Origin: Hespellia sp.
GTDB lineage: Bacteria; Bacillota; Clostridia; Lachnospirales; Lachnospiraceae
Direction: 5' to 3'
Assembly (NCBI GenBank): GCA_028694105.1
Contig: JAQUUC010000014.1
Span: forward strand, 1 to 59,095
DNA: 59,095 nucleotides
Part shown: positions 52,062 to 59,095 of the stretch, in pieces
How positions within the stretch are numbered: the stretch's first letter is position 1
Layout: every line of letters starts with the position of its first letter
Program-made: the position numbers and the translations under genes
Notes under the pieces: generated by a model
What the model saw: only the letters and a program-made list of their open reading frames with translations
Databases searched by the model: none
Told to the model about the DNA's origin: nothing

Positions 52062-53380
52062 AGATATCAGATCACTTTACTTTTAAAAGGTTAATACGGT
52101 TTGTTGCACCGTGTATTGCGATGATGATTGTGACATCTGTTTACAGTATTGTAGATGGATTCTTTGTGTCGAATTTTGCCGGAAAGAATGCATTCGCAGC
52201 GGTAAATCTAATCATGCCTGTATTAATGGGGCTTTCTGCTTTCGGATTTATGATTGGAACGGGTGGAAGCGCACTGGTTGCGTTTACCTTTGGACAGGGG
52301 AAAAAAGAGCGGGCAAATCAGATTTTTTCTATGTTAATAGAGCTTGTTTTTCTGGCTGGAGTTACAGTTTCTATTCTGGGAACTGTTTTCATGCCACAGA
52401 TTGTACATGCACTTGGCGCAAGTGACTTGATTTTTGCCGACAGTGTATTATATGGAAGAATTATGTTGATATCCCTGACTTTTTATATGATGCAGAACAG
52501 CTTTCAAAGCTTTCTGGCCACAGCGGAACGCGCCAAGATGGGGCTTATGATTTCTGTCGCAATGGGGCTTTTGAACGTGTTTTTGGATTTTCTATTTGTC
52601 TATGTACTGCATCTGGGAATTGCAGGTGCCGGAATCGCAACTGCAATTGCAGAGATTCTGGGAGGGACAATACCGTTTTTTTACTTTGCGCGTGAGAATG
52701 CAAGCCGGCTGCGCTTTCATATCACGAAGCTGGATTTTCGAGCAATTCGCAAAGCATGTGCAAATGGTTCGTCCGAAATGCTTACGAATTTATCCACCTC
52801 CATTGTTGGAATCCTCTATAATTTCCAATTAATGAAATATGCGGCAGAAAATGGAGTGGCGGCATATGGTGTTGTCATGTATGTGTCATTTATATTCATG
52901 GCATTTTATTTTGGCTATGCAATCGGAATCGGACCGGTGGTCGGGTATCATTATGGAGCCGGTCATCGAGACGAGCTAAAAAACTTACTGCGTAAGAGTC
53001 TGCTGGTCACCACGGTAGCAGCGGTTGTAATGACATGTCTCGGACAATTCGGTGCAGAACCAATTGCGAAGGTGTTTGTAGGGTACGATGCAGAGCTGCT
53101 TTCAATTACAGCAAGAGCACTTCAGATTTATTCATTTGCATTTTTACTCAATGGGTTTAACATTTTTGGCTCGGCATTCTTTACCGGACTGAATAATGGA
53201 AAGATTTCTGCGATGATTTCGGTTCTGAGAACCCTTGTCATTCAGGTGAGTGCCATCTTGATTCTTCCGATTTTCTTTGGCATCGATGGAGTCTGGTGCG
53301 CGATTATAGTGGCGGAAGGGATCACACTGTTTATCACGGCTTTTTTCCTTCTTGTGAAGCAAAAAAATTATGGATATTAG
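52052..53380 (+). CDS. MATE family efflux transporter
   Basis: A 442-residue MATE transporter, distinct from the one at 13.4 kb. N-terminal FVAPCIAMMIVTSVYSIVDGFF and GTGGSALVAFTFGQGKKE are family landmarks; twelve helices are predicted. It is translated from an ATG inside the end of the MarR gene. Drug or metabolite export under MarR control is likely. Confidence 0.93.
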   Translation: MAVKISDHFTFKRLIRFVAPCIAMMIVTSVYSIVDGFFVSNFAGKNAFAAVNLIMPVLMGLSAFGFMIGTGGSALVAFTFGQGKKERANQIFSMLIELVFLAGVTVSILGTVFMPQIVHALGASDLIFADSVLYGRIMLISLTFYMMQNSFQSFLATAERAKMGLMISVAMGLLNVFLDFLFVYVLHLGIAGAGIATAIAEILGGTIPFFYFARENASRLRFHITKLDFRAIRKACANGSSEMLTNLSTSIVGILYNFQLMKYAAENGVAAYGVVMYVSFIFMAFYFGYAIGIGPVVGYHYGAGHRDELKNLLRKSLLVTTVAAVVMTCLGQFGAEPIAKVFVGYDAELLSITARALQIYSFAFLLNGFNIFGSAFFTGLNNGKISAMISVLRTLVIQVSAILILPIFFGIDGVWCAIIVAEGITLFITAFFLLVKQKNYGY

Positions 53381-53382
53381 CC

Positions 53383-53491
53383 TGTGATTTGCGAAATTCG
53401 CGGGGCGTACAGCGATATTGTTGGAGAAACAGCTTGGAATAATAACTTGGATTGTTAAATCCGCATTCCAATGCAATCTCGGTGATTGCCA
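53383..53491 (-). pseudogene. Fragment of an AraC-family regulator (C-terminal HTH)
   Basis: The minus strand reads ITEIALECGFNNPSYYSKLF followed by QQYRCTPREFRK, the second helix-turn-helix and conserved end of AraC/XylS regulators. Only about 36 residues remain, with no start, and the left end runs into the MATE gene. The right end meets a MATE fragment on the other strand at about 53491. Confidence 0.75.
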
Positions 53492-53733
53492 GAGTCGTGG
53501 AATTACTTCTGATTCCATTTATTTTTAGTCATGTGGGAAATCTGACGGAGACTGCGCAGGGATATCTACGCGTGATGCTGTTTATCTGTGCTTACTATAT
53601 GATTGGAAAATCCGTTAATTCTACAGTGGTTGCAGGAATCTTCTGCGCGGGCGGAGATACGAAATTCGGGTTGATTTGTGACATAATCACAATGTGGTGC
53701 ATAATCACGCCGATCGGATTATTGGAATTATGA
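53492..53733 (+). pseudogene. Fragment of another MATE transporter
   Basis: RVVELLLIPFIF, YLRVMLFICAYYMIGKSVNST and AGIFCAGGDTKFGLICD match the second half of a MATE protein of a different subtype from the gene upstream. About 80 residues remain without a start. The frame ends at 53733, where a histidinol-phosphatase fragment begins. Confidence 0.75.
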
Positions 53734-54089
53734 ATATCAGGAGGGCAAGAGCCAGCAGGAGTATCAGGAGCATTATTATAAAGCAATTTACGATGTGATG
53801 AAGAGGTATAAGTCTTATTCTGTATTAGGACACCTTGATATGATTAAACGATACGATAAGTACGGTGATTTCCCAGATGAAAAGATCATGAAATATGTCG
53901 AGCCGATCTTAAAGCTGGTGATTGAAGACGGCAAAGGAATCGAGATCAACACCTCCAGTTTCAAATATGGGTTAAAAGATCTCATGCCTTGCGGATCATA
54001 TTCCAGAAGTGAAAGAAGAGCTGAAGATGATGGGATATCAGACATTTTGCACATTTGAGCGGATGAAACCAATCATTTACAATTTATAA
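53729..54089 (+). pseudogene. Histidinol-phosphatase (PHP family) remnant
   Basis: The frame from 53729 reads QQEYQEHYYKAIYDVM, SVLGHLDMIKRYDKYG and EINTSSFKYGLKDLMP, the C-terminal half of a PHP-type histidinol phosphatase. After a join near 53993 the original ending continues in another frame, KEELKMMGYQTFCTFERMKP, to TAA at 54087-54089. About 25 residues with the late metal ligands (usually GSDSH) are deleted. Inactive. Confidence 0.75.
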
Positions 54090-54100
54090 GGATAAAAGCA

Positions 54101-54129
54101 TTGGATTTCTATTTTTTGTGTGGTAAAAT
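54101..54129 (+). promoter_or_regulatory. Promoter of the pRiA4b-isochorismatase gene
   Basis: TTGGAT (54101-54106) and TAAAAT (54124-54129), spacer 17, 62 bases before the ATG. Confidence 0.55.
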
Positions 54130-54190
54130 TTCAATAAAGATACAGGCACTTTTGCTTAGATGATGCAACTAAAATTACGGAGGTACTCTT

Positions 54191-55294
54191 ATGAAAGCAT
54201 ATCAGATTAAAGTCACAGTGAAAGATTCGAAGCCACCGGTATGGCGCAGGATGATCATTCCGGCAGGCATTACATTTCGAGCATTCAGCGCAATGCTTAA
54301 CGAAGCAATGGAATGGTGCGGATACCACTTGTATAATTTCACATTTTCGAAGCTAGGCGTTTGCTTTGAAGAGGAGATAGATGATTTTGGGTATGGTAAC
54401 ATGGAAAGACTGGAGGCAGGAGAGTCTATAATTGATTCCTATCTTGAGGGGCAGAAATCATTTACGTATTGCTATGATTTTGGTGACGATTGGGTCCACA
54501 CAATTACGGTAGAAGATATTGTGGACGATTATGATCAGGCATGTGCACAGGTTGTGAAGTACAAGGGAGACAGTTTCCCGGAGGATTGTGGTGGTATCTG
54601 GGGCTATTATGAATTGATGGAGACATTGGCAAACCCAAAAGACCCGGAATACGAGAATATGAAAGAGTGGTACGAGGATGCCTTTCCGGGTGAGTACGAT
54701 ATGGATGTGATCAATGATATGCTGTATGATCTGGGGATGGGAGATAAGATGGACTTACCGGAAGAGACAGATATCCTTCTGGTGATCGATATGCAGAATG
54801 ATTTCATTGACGGTGCACTAGGTACAGAAGAAGCAAAAGCAATCGTGCCAAAAGTAGCCGCTCGTATTGAAGATTTTGAAGGTCTGGTGCTGTTTACACA
54901 GGACACACATGAGGACGACTATCTTGAAACGCAGGAAGGGAAAAACCTACCGGTTAAGCATTGTATCCGTGATACACGAGGCTGGGAGATTCATCCCGAG
55001 ATTGCGAAGTGGATTGAGCGTGAAGAGACGGTTATTGAAAAACCGACATTTGGCAGCGCACAATTAGCTGGGATGCTCGGAATGATGAGCGCAGATATAC
55101 AGATTAACTCTGTGACGCTGATTGGTCTGTGCACGGACATCTGTGTGATTTCAAATGCGATGCTGCTGAAAGCGTTTATGCCGGAGGTACCGATTATCGT
55201 GGATGCTTCCTGCTGTGCAGGCGTGACACCGGAGAGCCACAGAACTGCACTGCAGGCGATGAAGGCATGTCAGATTGAGATTTCAGAAGGGTAA
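54191..55294 (+). CDS. pRiA4b ORF-3-like domain fused to an isochorismatase-type cysteine hydrolase
   Basis: A 367-residue two-domain protein. Residues 1-185 match the plasmid pRiA4b ORF-3-like family: YQIKVTVKDSKPPVWRRM, WCGYHLYNF, FTYCYDFGDDWVHTI and EDCGGIWGY. Residues 195-367 are a nicotinamidase/isochorismatase fold with the triad Asp200 (VIDMQNDF), Lys284 (EKPTFGS) and Cys318 (LCTDICV). The hydrolase half probably cuts an amide such as nicotinamide. I know of no described role for this pairing. GGAGG precedes the ATG. Confidence 0.85.
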   Translation: MKAYQIKVTVKDSKPPVWRRMIIPAGITFRAFSAMLNEAMEWCGYHLYNFTFSKLGVCFEEEIDDFGYGNMERLEAGESIIDSYLEGQKSFTYCYDFGDDWVHTITVEDIVDDYDQACAQVVKYKGDSFPEDCGGIWGYYELMETLANPKDPEYENMKEWYEDAFPGEYDMDVINDMLYDLGMGDKMDLPEETDILLVIDMQNDFIDGALGTEEAKAIVPKVAARIEDFEGLVLFTQDTHEDDYLETQEGKNLPVKHCIRDTRGWEIHPEIAKWIEREETVIEKPTFGSAQLAGMLGMMSADIQINSVTLIGLCTDICVISNAMLLKAFMPEVPIIVDASCCAGVTPESHRTALQAMKACQIEISEG

Positions 55295-55314
55295 ACAGAG
55301 AAATTCAACTTGAA

Positions 55315-55364
55315 AAAATAATGGCCAGTTATAGGGAAAACCTATAACTGGCTATTATTTTTTT
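55315..55364 (+). terminator. Strong Rho-independent terminator
   Basis: A stem of about 18 bp with one G-T pair, including CCAGTTATAGG (55325-55335) with CCTATAACTGG (55341-55351), loop GAAAA-like, ends in a T run. It separates the fusion gene from metNIQ. No SAM riboswitch was recognised here. Confidence 0.92.
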
Positions 55365-55452
55365 GCATTTTTCAAAAGTGGAATGTGGTGTTACAATCAA
55401 ACACATCAAACTTATCAAAAAAGTAGGAAATAAAAAGAAGGGAATCTATGAA

Positions 55453-56469
55453 ATGGCACAAATAGTATTAGATCACATTTCAAAACGATTTGAGATAGAG
55501 GGAAAAACAGTCGATGCCCTGCAGGATATCAGCCTTGAGATTGACAAAGGTGAAATCTACGGCATCATCGGAATGTCCGGTGCCGGCAAAAGTACACTGG
55601 TTCGATGTTTGAACTTTTTGGAAAAGCCGACGGAAGGAAAGGTTCTGATTGAGGGACATAATCTTGGAACATTGAGCGAGAAGCAGCTGCGGGAGCAGAG
55701 AAGAGATATCGCAATGATTTTCCAGCACTTCAATCTCCTGATGCAGAAAACCGTATTGGACAACATTGCATTTCCACTTGTGATTCAGGGGGAGAAAAAA
55801 ACAGCGGCGAGAAAACGTGCAAAAGAGCTTCTTACCGTGGTGGGGCTGGAAGAGAAAGAGAAAGCATATCCCTCGCAGCTCTCCGGAGGTCAGAAGCAGC
55901 GGGTTGCAATCGCCAGAGCACTGGCATCGAATCCACATATTCTGCTCTGCGACGAGGCAACCAGTGCGCTGGACCCGCAGACAACACAGTCGATTTTGAA
56001 ATTATTGAAAGAAATCAATCAGAAATATGGAATTACAATCGTCATTATTACGCATCAGATGGATGTGATTCGCGAAGTCTGCGAGAAGGTCGCAATTATC
56101 GAGGCGGGGCATTTAGTGGAGCACGGCAGTGTGGTGGATATTTTCAATCATCCAAAATCGGCAGCCGGGAAGAAGCTGATCATCGGCGAAAAAGCATCGC
56201 CGGTAGTTACCGGGGAGAAGAGTCAGGTCGGAAATGACGTGATACTTCGAACCGTATTCTCCGAAAACTCGGCATTTGAACCGGTCATTGCCAATATGAT
56301 TCTTCGCATCGGAGAGCCAATCAGCATTTTAAAGGCAGATACGATGAATGTAAATGGAATTGCCAAGGGCGAGATGCTGCTCGGCATTCCGAAAAACCGG
56401 CAGCCGGAAATCGAGAGCTATCTGTCTGAGAAAGGTTTGGAAGTAGAGGAGGTGGAGCAGTATGTTTAA
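55453..56469 (+). CDS. metN: Methionine ABC transporter ATP-binding protein
   Basis: A 338-residue MetN. Walker A is GMSGAGKST, signature LSGGQKQRVAIARAL and Walker B LLCDEATSALDP. The C-terminal ACT-like NIL domain (about residues 260-338, ISILKADTMNVNG) binds methionine and gives transinhibition. I chose the ATG at 55453, after AAGAAGGGA; an in-frame ATG at 55363 falls within the preceding terminator's T run. metI overlaps its end by 8 bases. Confidence 0.95.
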   Translation: MAQIVLDHISKRFEIEGKTVDALQDISLEIDKGEIYGIIGMSGAGKSTLVRCLNFLEKPTEGKVLIEGHNLGTLSEKQLREQRRDIAMIFQHFNLLMQKTVLDNIAFPLVIQGEKKTAARKRAKELLTVVGLEEKEKAYPSQLSGGQKQRVAIARALASNPHILLCDEATSALDPQTTQSILKLLKEINQKYGITIVIITHQMDVIREVCEKVAIIEAGHLVEHGSVVDIFNHPKSAAGKKLIIGEKASPVVTGEKSQVGNDVILRTVFSENSAFEPVIANMILRIGEPISILKADTMNVNGIAKGEMLLGIPKNRQPEIESYLSEKGLEVEEVEQYV

Positions 56470-57118
56470 CAGTGAAGTGACATCCATGATTCTCAAAGGA
56501 ATCGGGGAGACATTATATATGACCGTATTTGCGACCGGATTCGGATATCTGCTGGGGCTTCCGCTTGGAATCATCCTCGCGGTATCAGATAAAGACGGAA
56601 TCAAACCAAATGCATTTCTGTACCGGATATTAGATGTGTTATCCAACATCCTGCGGAGCATACCGTTTCTGATTTTACTGATTCTGCTCATTCCGTTTAC
56701 AAGAACCATCGTTGGAAAGAGCTACGGTTCAACCGCAACCATTGTGCCGCTTGTCATTGCGGCAGCACCATTCATTGCAAGAATGGTGGAATCGTCCATC
56801 AAAGAGGTGGATGGCGGTGTGATTGAAGCCGCAAAATCAATGGGAGCATCGACAGTTACGATTATTGGAAAGGTGCTTCTGGTGGAGGCAAGAACATCGA
56901 TCCTCACCGGAGCAACGATTGCAATCGGAACGATATTAGGGTATTCCGCAATGGCAGGAACTGTCGGCGGAGGCGGGCTCGGTGACATCGCAGTCCGTTA
57001 TGGATATTATCGCTATCAGGAAGACATCATGATAGTGACCGTTATTTTGTTGATCGTATTGGTGCAGTTATTTCAGCTTATAGGAATGAAATTAGCAGCC
57101 AGATTTGATCATAGATAA
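56462..57118 (+). CDS. metI: Methionine ABC transporter permease
   Basis: A 218-residue permease with five helices, of the MetI type. The EAA-like coupling loop reads EAAKSMGASTVTI; FGYLLGLPLG and RSIPFLILLILLIPFTR are family segments. It is preceded by GGAGG within metN and overlaps that gene. It forms the channel of the D/L-methionine importer. Confidence 0.95.
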   Translation: MFNSEVTSMILKGIGETLYMTVFATGFGYLLGLPLGIILAVSDKDGIKPNAFLYRILDVLSNILRSIPFLILLILLIPFTRTIVGKSYGSTATIVPLVIAAAPFIARMVESSIKEVDGGVIEAAKSMGASTVTIIGKVLLVEARTSILTGATIAIGTILGYSAMAGTVGGGGLGDIAVRYGYYRYQEDIMIVTVILLIVLVQLFQLIGMKLAARFDHR

Positions 57119-57152
57119 AAAACAACAAAGGGAAAAACAGGAGGAAAAGATT

Positions 57153-58013
57153 ATGAAGAAAAGAATTTTATCAGCATTATTAGCAGGAAGCGTGGTACTC
57201 GCAGCACTGACAGGATGCGGAAATGCAGACGCAGCCACAGCCGGATCGGCAGCAGGTTCGTCCGCATCGACAGATGATTCCAAGACAATCAAGATCGCAG
57301 CATCGGCAACACCACATGCGGAAATTTTAGAGCAGGCAAAACCGATTCTGGCAAAAGAAGGATACACACTTGATATTACCGTATTTGATGATTATGTACA
57401 GCCAAATGAGGTTGTAGAGAGCGGCGAGTTTGATGCCAATTATACGCAGCACGTTCCGTACATGGAGAGTTTTAACGAAGAAAAGGGAACACATCTGGTC
57501 GATGCCGGAGACATCCATTATGAACCGTTCGGAATCTATCCGGGAACCAAGAAAAGCCTTGACGATATTGCAGACGGAGACACCATCGCTGTTCCAAATG
57601 ACACGACAAACGAAGCGAGAGCACTCTTACTGTTACAGGACAATGGAATCATCACACTCAGCAAAGATGCAGGCTTAGAGGCAACGGTCAATGATATCAC
57701 CGAGAACCCACACAACATTCAGATTGAAGAGCTGGAGGCGGCACAGGTATCACGTGTGACAGCGGAAGTGGCATATGTCGTATTGAACGGAAACTATGCA
57801 TTGGAAGCAGGCTATACCGTGGACAAGGATGCACTTGCATATGAGAAATCCGATTCAGAAGCAGCCAAGACCTATGTGAATATCATCGCAGTAAAAGAAG
57901 GAAATGAAGACAACGAAGCGATTCAGGCACTGGTGAAGGTATTAAAATCAGACGAAATCAAACAGTACATAGAGGATACATATGAAGGTGCCGTGATTCC
58001 ATTTGAAGGATAA
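57153..58013 (+). CDS. metQ: Methionine-binding lipoprotein
   Basis: A 286-residue MetQ/NlpA-family lipoprotein. The signal peptide ends in the lipobox LTGC (cysteine at about residue 22), then a Ser/Ala-rich tether precedes the binding domain: IKIAASATPHAEIL, FDDYVQPN and NYTQHVPYME. It delivers methionine to MetNI from outside the membrane. AGGAGG is eight bases before ATG 57153. Confidence 0.96.
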   Translation: MKKRILSALLAGSVVLAALTGCGNADAATAGSAAGSSASTDDSKTIKIAASATPHAEILEQAKPILAKEGYTLDITVFDDYVQPNEVVESGEFDANYTQHVPYMESFNEEKGTHLVDAGDIHYEPFGIYPGTKKSLDDIADGDTIAVPNDTTNEARALLLLQDNGIITLSKDAGLEATVNDITENPHNIQIEELEAAQVSRVTAEVAYVVLNGNYALEAGYTVDKDALAYEKSDSEAAKTYVNIIAVKEGNEDNEAIQALVKVLKSDEIKQYIEDTYEGAVIPFEG

Positions 58014-58031
58014 GATAAGGGGCCATAGAAA

Positions 58032-58691
58032 ATGAACTGGGAATACATACACAAATTTTTACCGCTGTATGAAAAGGCAGCCAGACTCACAATCAAGTTA
58101 GGCGTGATAGGAATCTTATTTGCAATCATGATTGGTCTGGTCTGCGCAGTTATCCAATATTATAAGATTCCGGTCATCAGAACGATTGTTGCAATCTATA
58201 TCGAACTGAGCAGAAACACCCCACTTTTGGTCCAGCTTTTCTTTCTCTATTACGGGCTGCCAAAAGCCGGGATCACAACAGATGCAGAAACGTGTGGAAT
58301 CGCGGGACTTGCGTTCCTTGGCGGCAGTTATATGGCAGAAAGCTTTCGAAGTGGATTCGAGGCAATTGATCAGATACAGGAAGAAAGTGCGATGAGTTTA
58401 GGCATGAACACCTGTCAGACGATGCGTTATGTGATTCTGCCACAGGCGATATCCATCAGTGTTCCGGCATTCGTGGCAAATATCATCTTTCTATTGAAGG
58501 AGACCAGCGTATTTTCAGCAATCAGCCTGATGGATCTCATGTTTACGGCAAAAGATCTGATTGGTTTGTATTACAAAACCACAGAAAGCCTGCTTCTGCT
58601 GGTTGTGTTCTATCTGCTCATCCTTCTTCCGGTTTCGCTGCTTGGAACATGGGTTGAAAGGAGGGTGCGATATGCCGGATTTGGGACTTGA
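58032..58691 (+). CDS. Polar amino acid ABC transporter permease (HisM type)
   Basis: A 219-residue permease of the His/Glu/Arg/opine family. Motifs are AIYIELSRNTPLLVQLFFLYYGLP and the coupling loop EESAMSLGMNTCQTMRYVILPQA. It follows metQ by 18 bases, with AAGGGGCCATAG before the ATG, and overlaps the next permease. It belongs to a different ABC subfamily from MetI, so this is probably a second importer cotranscribed with metNIQ. Its ATPase and binding protein are expected beyond the window. Confidence 0.9.
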   Translation: MNWEYIHKFLPLYEKAARLTIKLGVIGILFAIMIGLVCAVIQYYKIPVIRTIVAIYIELSRNTPLLVQLFFLYYGLPKAGITTDAETCGIAGLAFLGGSYMAESFRSGFEAIDQIQEESAMSLGMNTCQTMRYVILPQAISISVPAFVANIIFLLKETSVFSAISLMDLMFTAKDLIGLYYKTTESLLLLVVFYLLILLPVSLLGTWVERRVRYAGFGT

Positions 58692-59095
58692 AGTACTTTT
58701 AAAAGGCACCAATATCATGCGTCTTCTTGCAGGACTGTGGGTGGCACTTCGCATTAGCCTGATCTCAGTAGCAGGCAGCATTCCCATTGGAATCGTCCTC
58801 GGGACACTGATGGCAGGAAGGAATATCGTATTAAAAGCAATCTTAAAAATCTATCTGGAATTTATACGGATCATGCCGCAGCTGGTACTACTCTTTCTCG
58901 TATTTTTTGGGAGTACGAGAATGTTTGGCTGGCAGCCGACGGGAGAGGTATCTGCGGTAATCGTATTTACACTCTGGGGAGCAGCAGAGATGAGCGACCT
59001 TGTCAGAGGTGCACTGATCAGTATTCCGCTTCACCAGTATGAAAGCAGTGAAGCATTGGGCCTTTCTAAGACACAGACCTATTGGTATATTATCA
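58672..59095 (+). CDS. Second polar amino acid ABC permease (3' partial)
   Basis: An open frame of 141 codons to the window edge, starting at ATG 58672 after AAAGGAGGG and overlapping the previous gene by 20 bases. IYLEFIRIMPQLVLLFLVFFG and SSEALGLSKTQTYWYII are the permease and coupling-loop motifs. It would form a heterodimer with the upstream permease. Confidence 0.9.
   Translation, partial: MPDLGLEVLLKGTNIMRLLAGLWVALRISLISVAGSIPIGIVLGTLMAGRNIVLKAILKIYLEFIRIMPQLVLLFLVFFGSTRMFGWQPTGEVSAVIVFTLWGAAEMSDLVRGALISIPLHQYESSEALGLSKTQTYWYII

Noticed and set aside
55295-55452. SAM riboswitch or T-box before metNIQ
   Set aside because: The hairpin there is a simple intrinsic terminator with a T run; no S-box junction motifs or T-box sequence are visible.

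Overview
The window looks like chromosomal DNA of a gut-type member of the Lachnospiraceae (Clostridia, Firmicutes). This rests on gene content, not on a database match: MurT-GatD, a fused FeoA-FeoB, CarD, a DUF1292 protein, YmaF and Rpn-type proteins, a TPP-riboswitch-controlled ykoFEDC transporter, Gram-positive ribosome binding sites, near-consensus sigma-A promoters and several TTG starts. I see no prophage, intact insertion sequence, CRISPR array or rRNA.

Layout. 1-2.7 kb: end of an MFS gene, then leftward AI-2E-family transporter and metK. 2.7-6.7 kb: a radical SAM enzyme, a DegV fatty-acid-binding protein and a third protein that looks like a radical SAM paralogue lacking the Fe-S cysteines, facing a TetR regulator. 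6.8-10.5 kb: TPP riboswitch and the ykoFEDC thiamine/HMP ECF system. 10.6-16.5 kb: tRNA-Pro, HAD phosphatase, class I amidotransferase-like hydrolase, M19 dipeptidase, MATE pump, and a leftward MarR-YczE-GNAT operon with a duplicated operator. 16.7-24.6 kb: tmRNA, aroB, and a LolD-type ATPase with a giant FtsX permease followed by an OmpR-type two-component system. 24.7-28.9 kb: orphan hisH-hisF, ketopantoate reductase, asnA, a papain-like hypothetical and tRNA-Arg. 29.1-36.9 kb: BaiA-like SDR, Fe-S aldo/keto reductase, feoAB, YeiH and murT-gatD. 37-47.4 kb: AzlCD, trpS, YmaF, a broken Rpn gene, a SWIM-SNF2 helicase, a YihS-like isomerase, NUDIX and DUF1292.

47.4-54.1 kb is a scarred zone: truncated YoaK, a perfect 45-nt palindrome plus three 22-nt tandem repeats, a copper ATPase with a CopZ domain fused in frame behind an internal ribosome binding site, carD, a diverged second copy of the palindrome element, truncated Uma2, a MarR-MATE operon under nested palindromic operators, and joined pieces of AraC, MATE and histidinol-phosphatase genes. 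54.2 kb to the end: a pRiA4b-ORF3/isochorismatase fusion, metNIQ and two polar amino-acid permeases, the last cut by the window edge.

Most genes are housekeeping or transport. The least explained parts are the radical SAM/DegV/cysteine-less-paralogue locus, the palindrome-plus-repeat element family, the copA-copZ fusion with its internal start, and the BaiA-like reductase pair.
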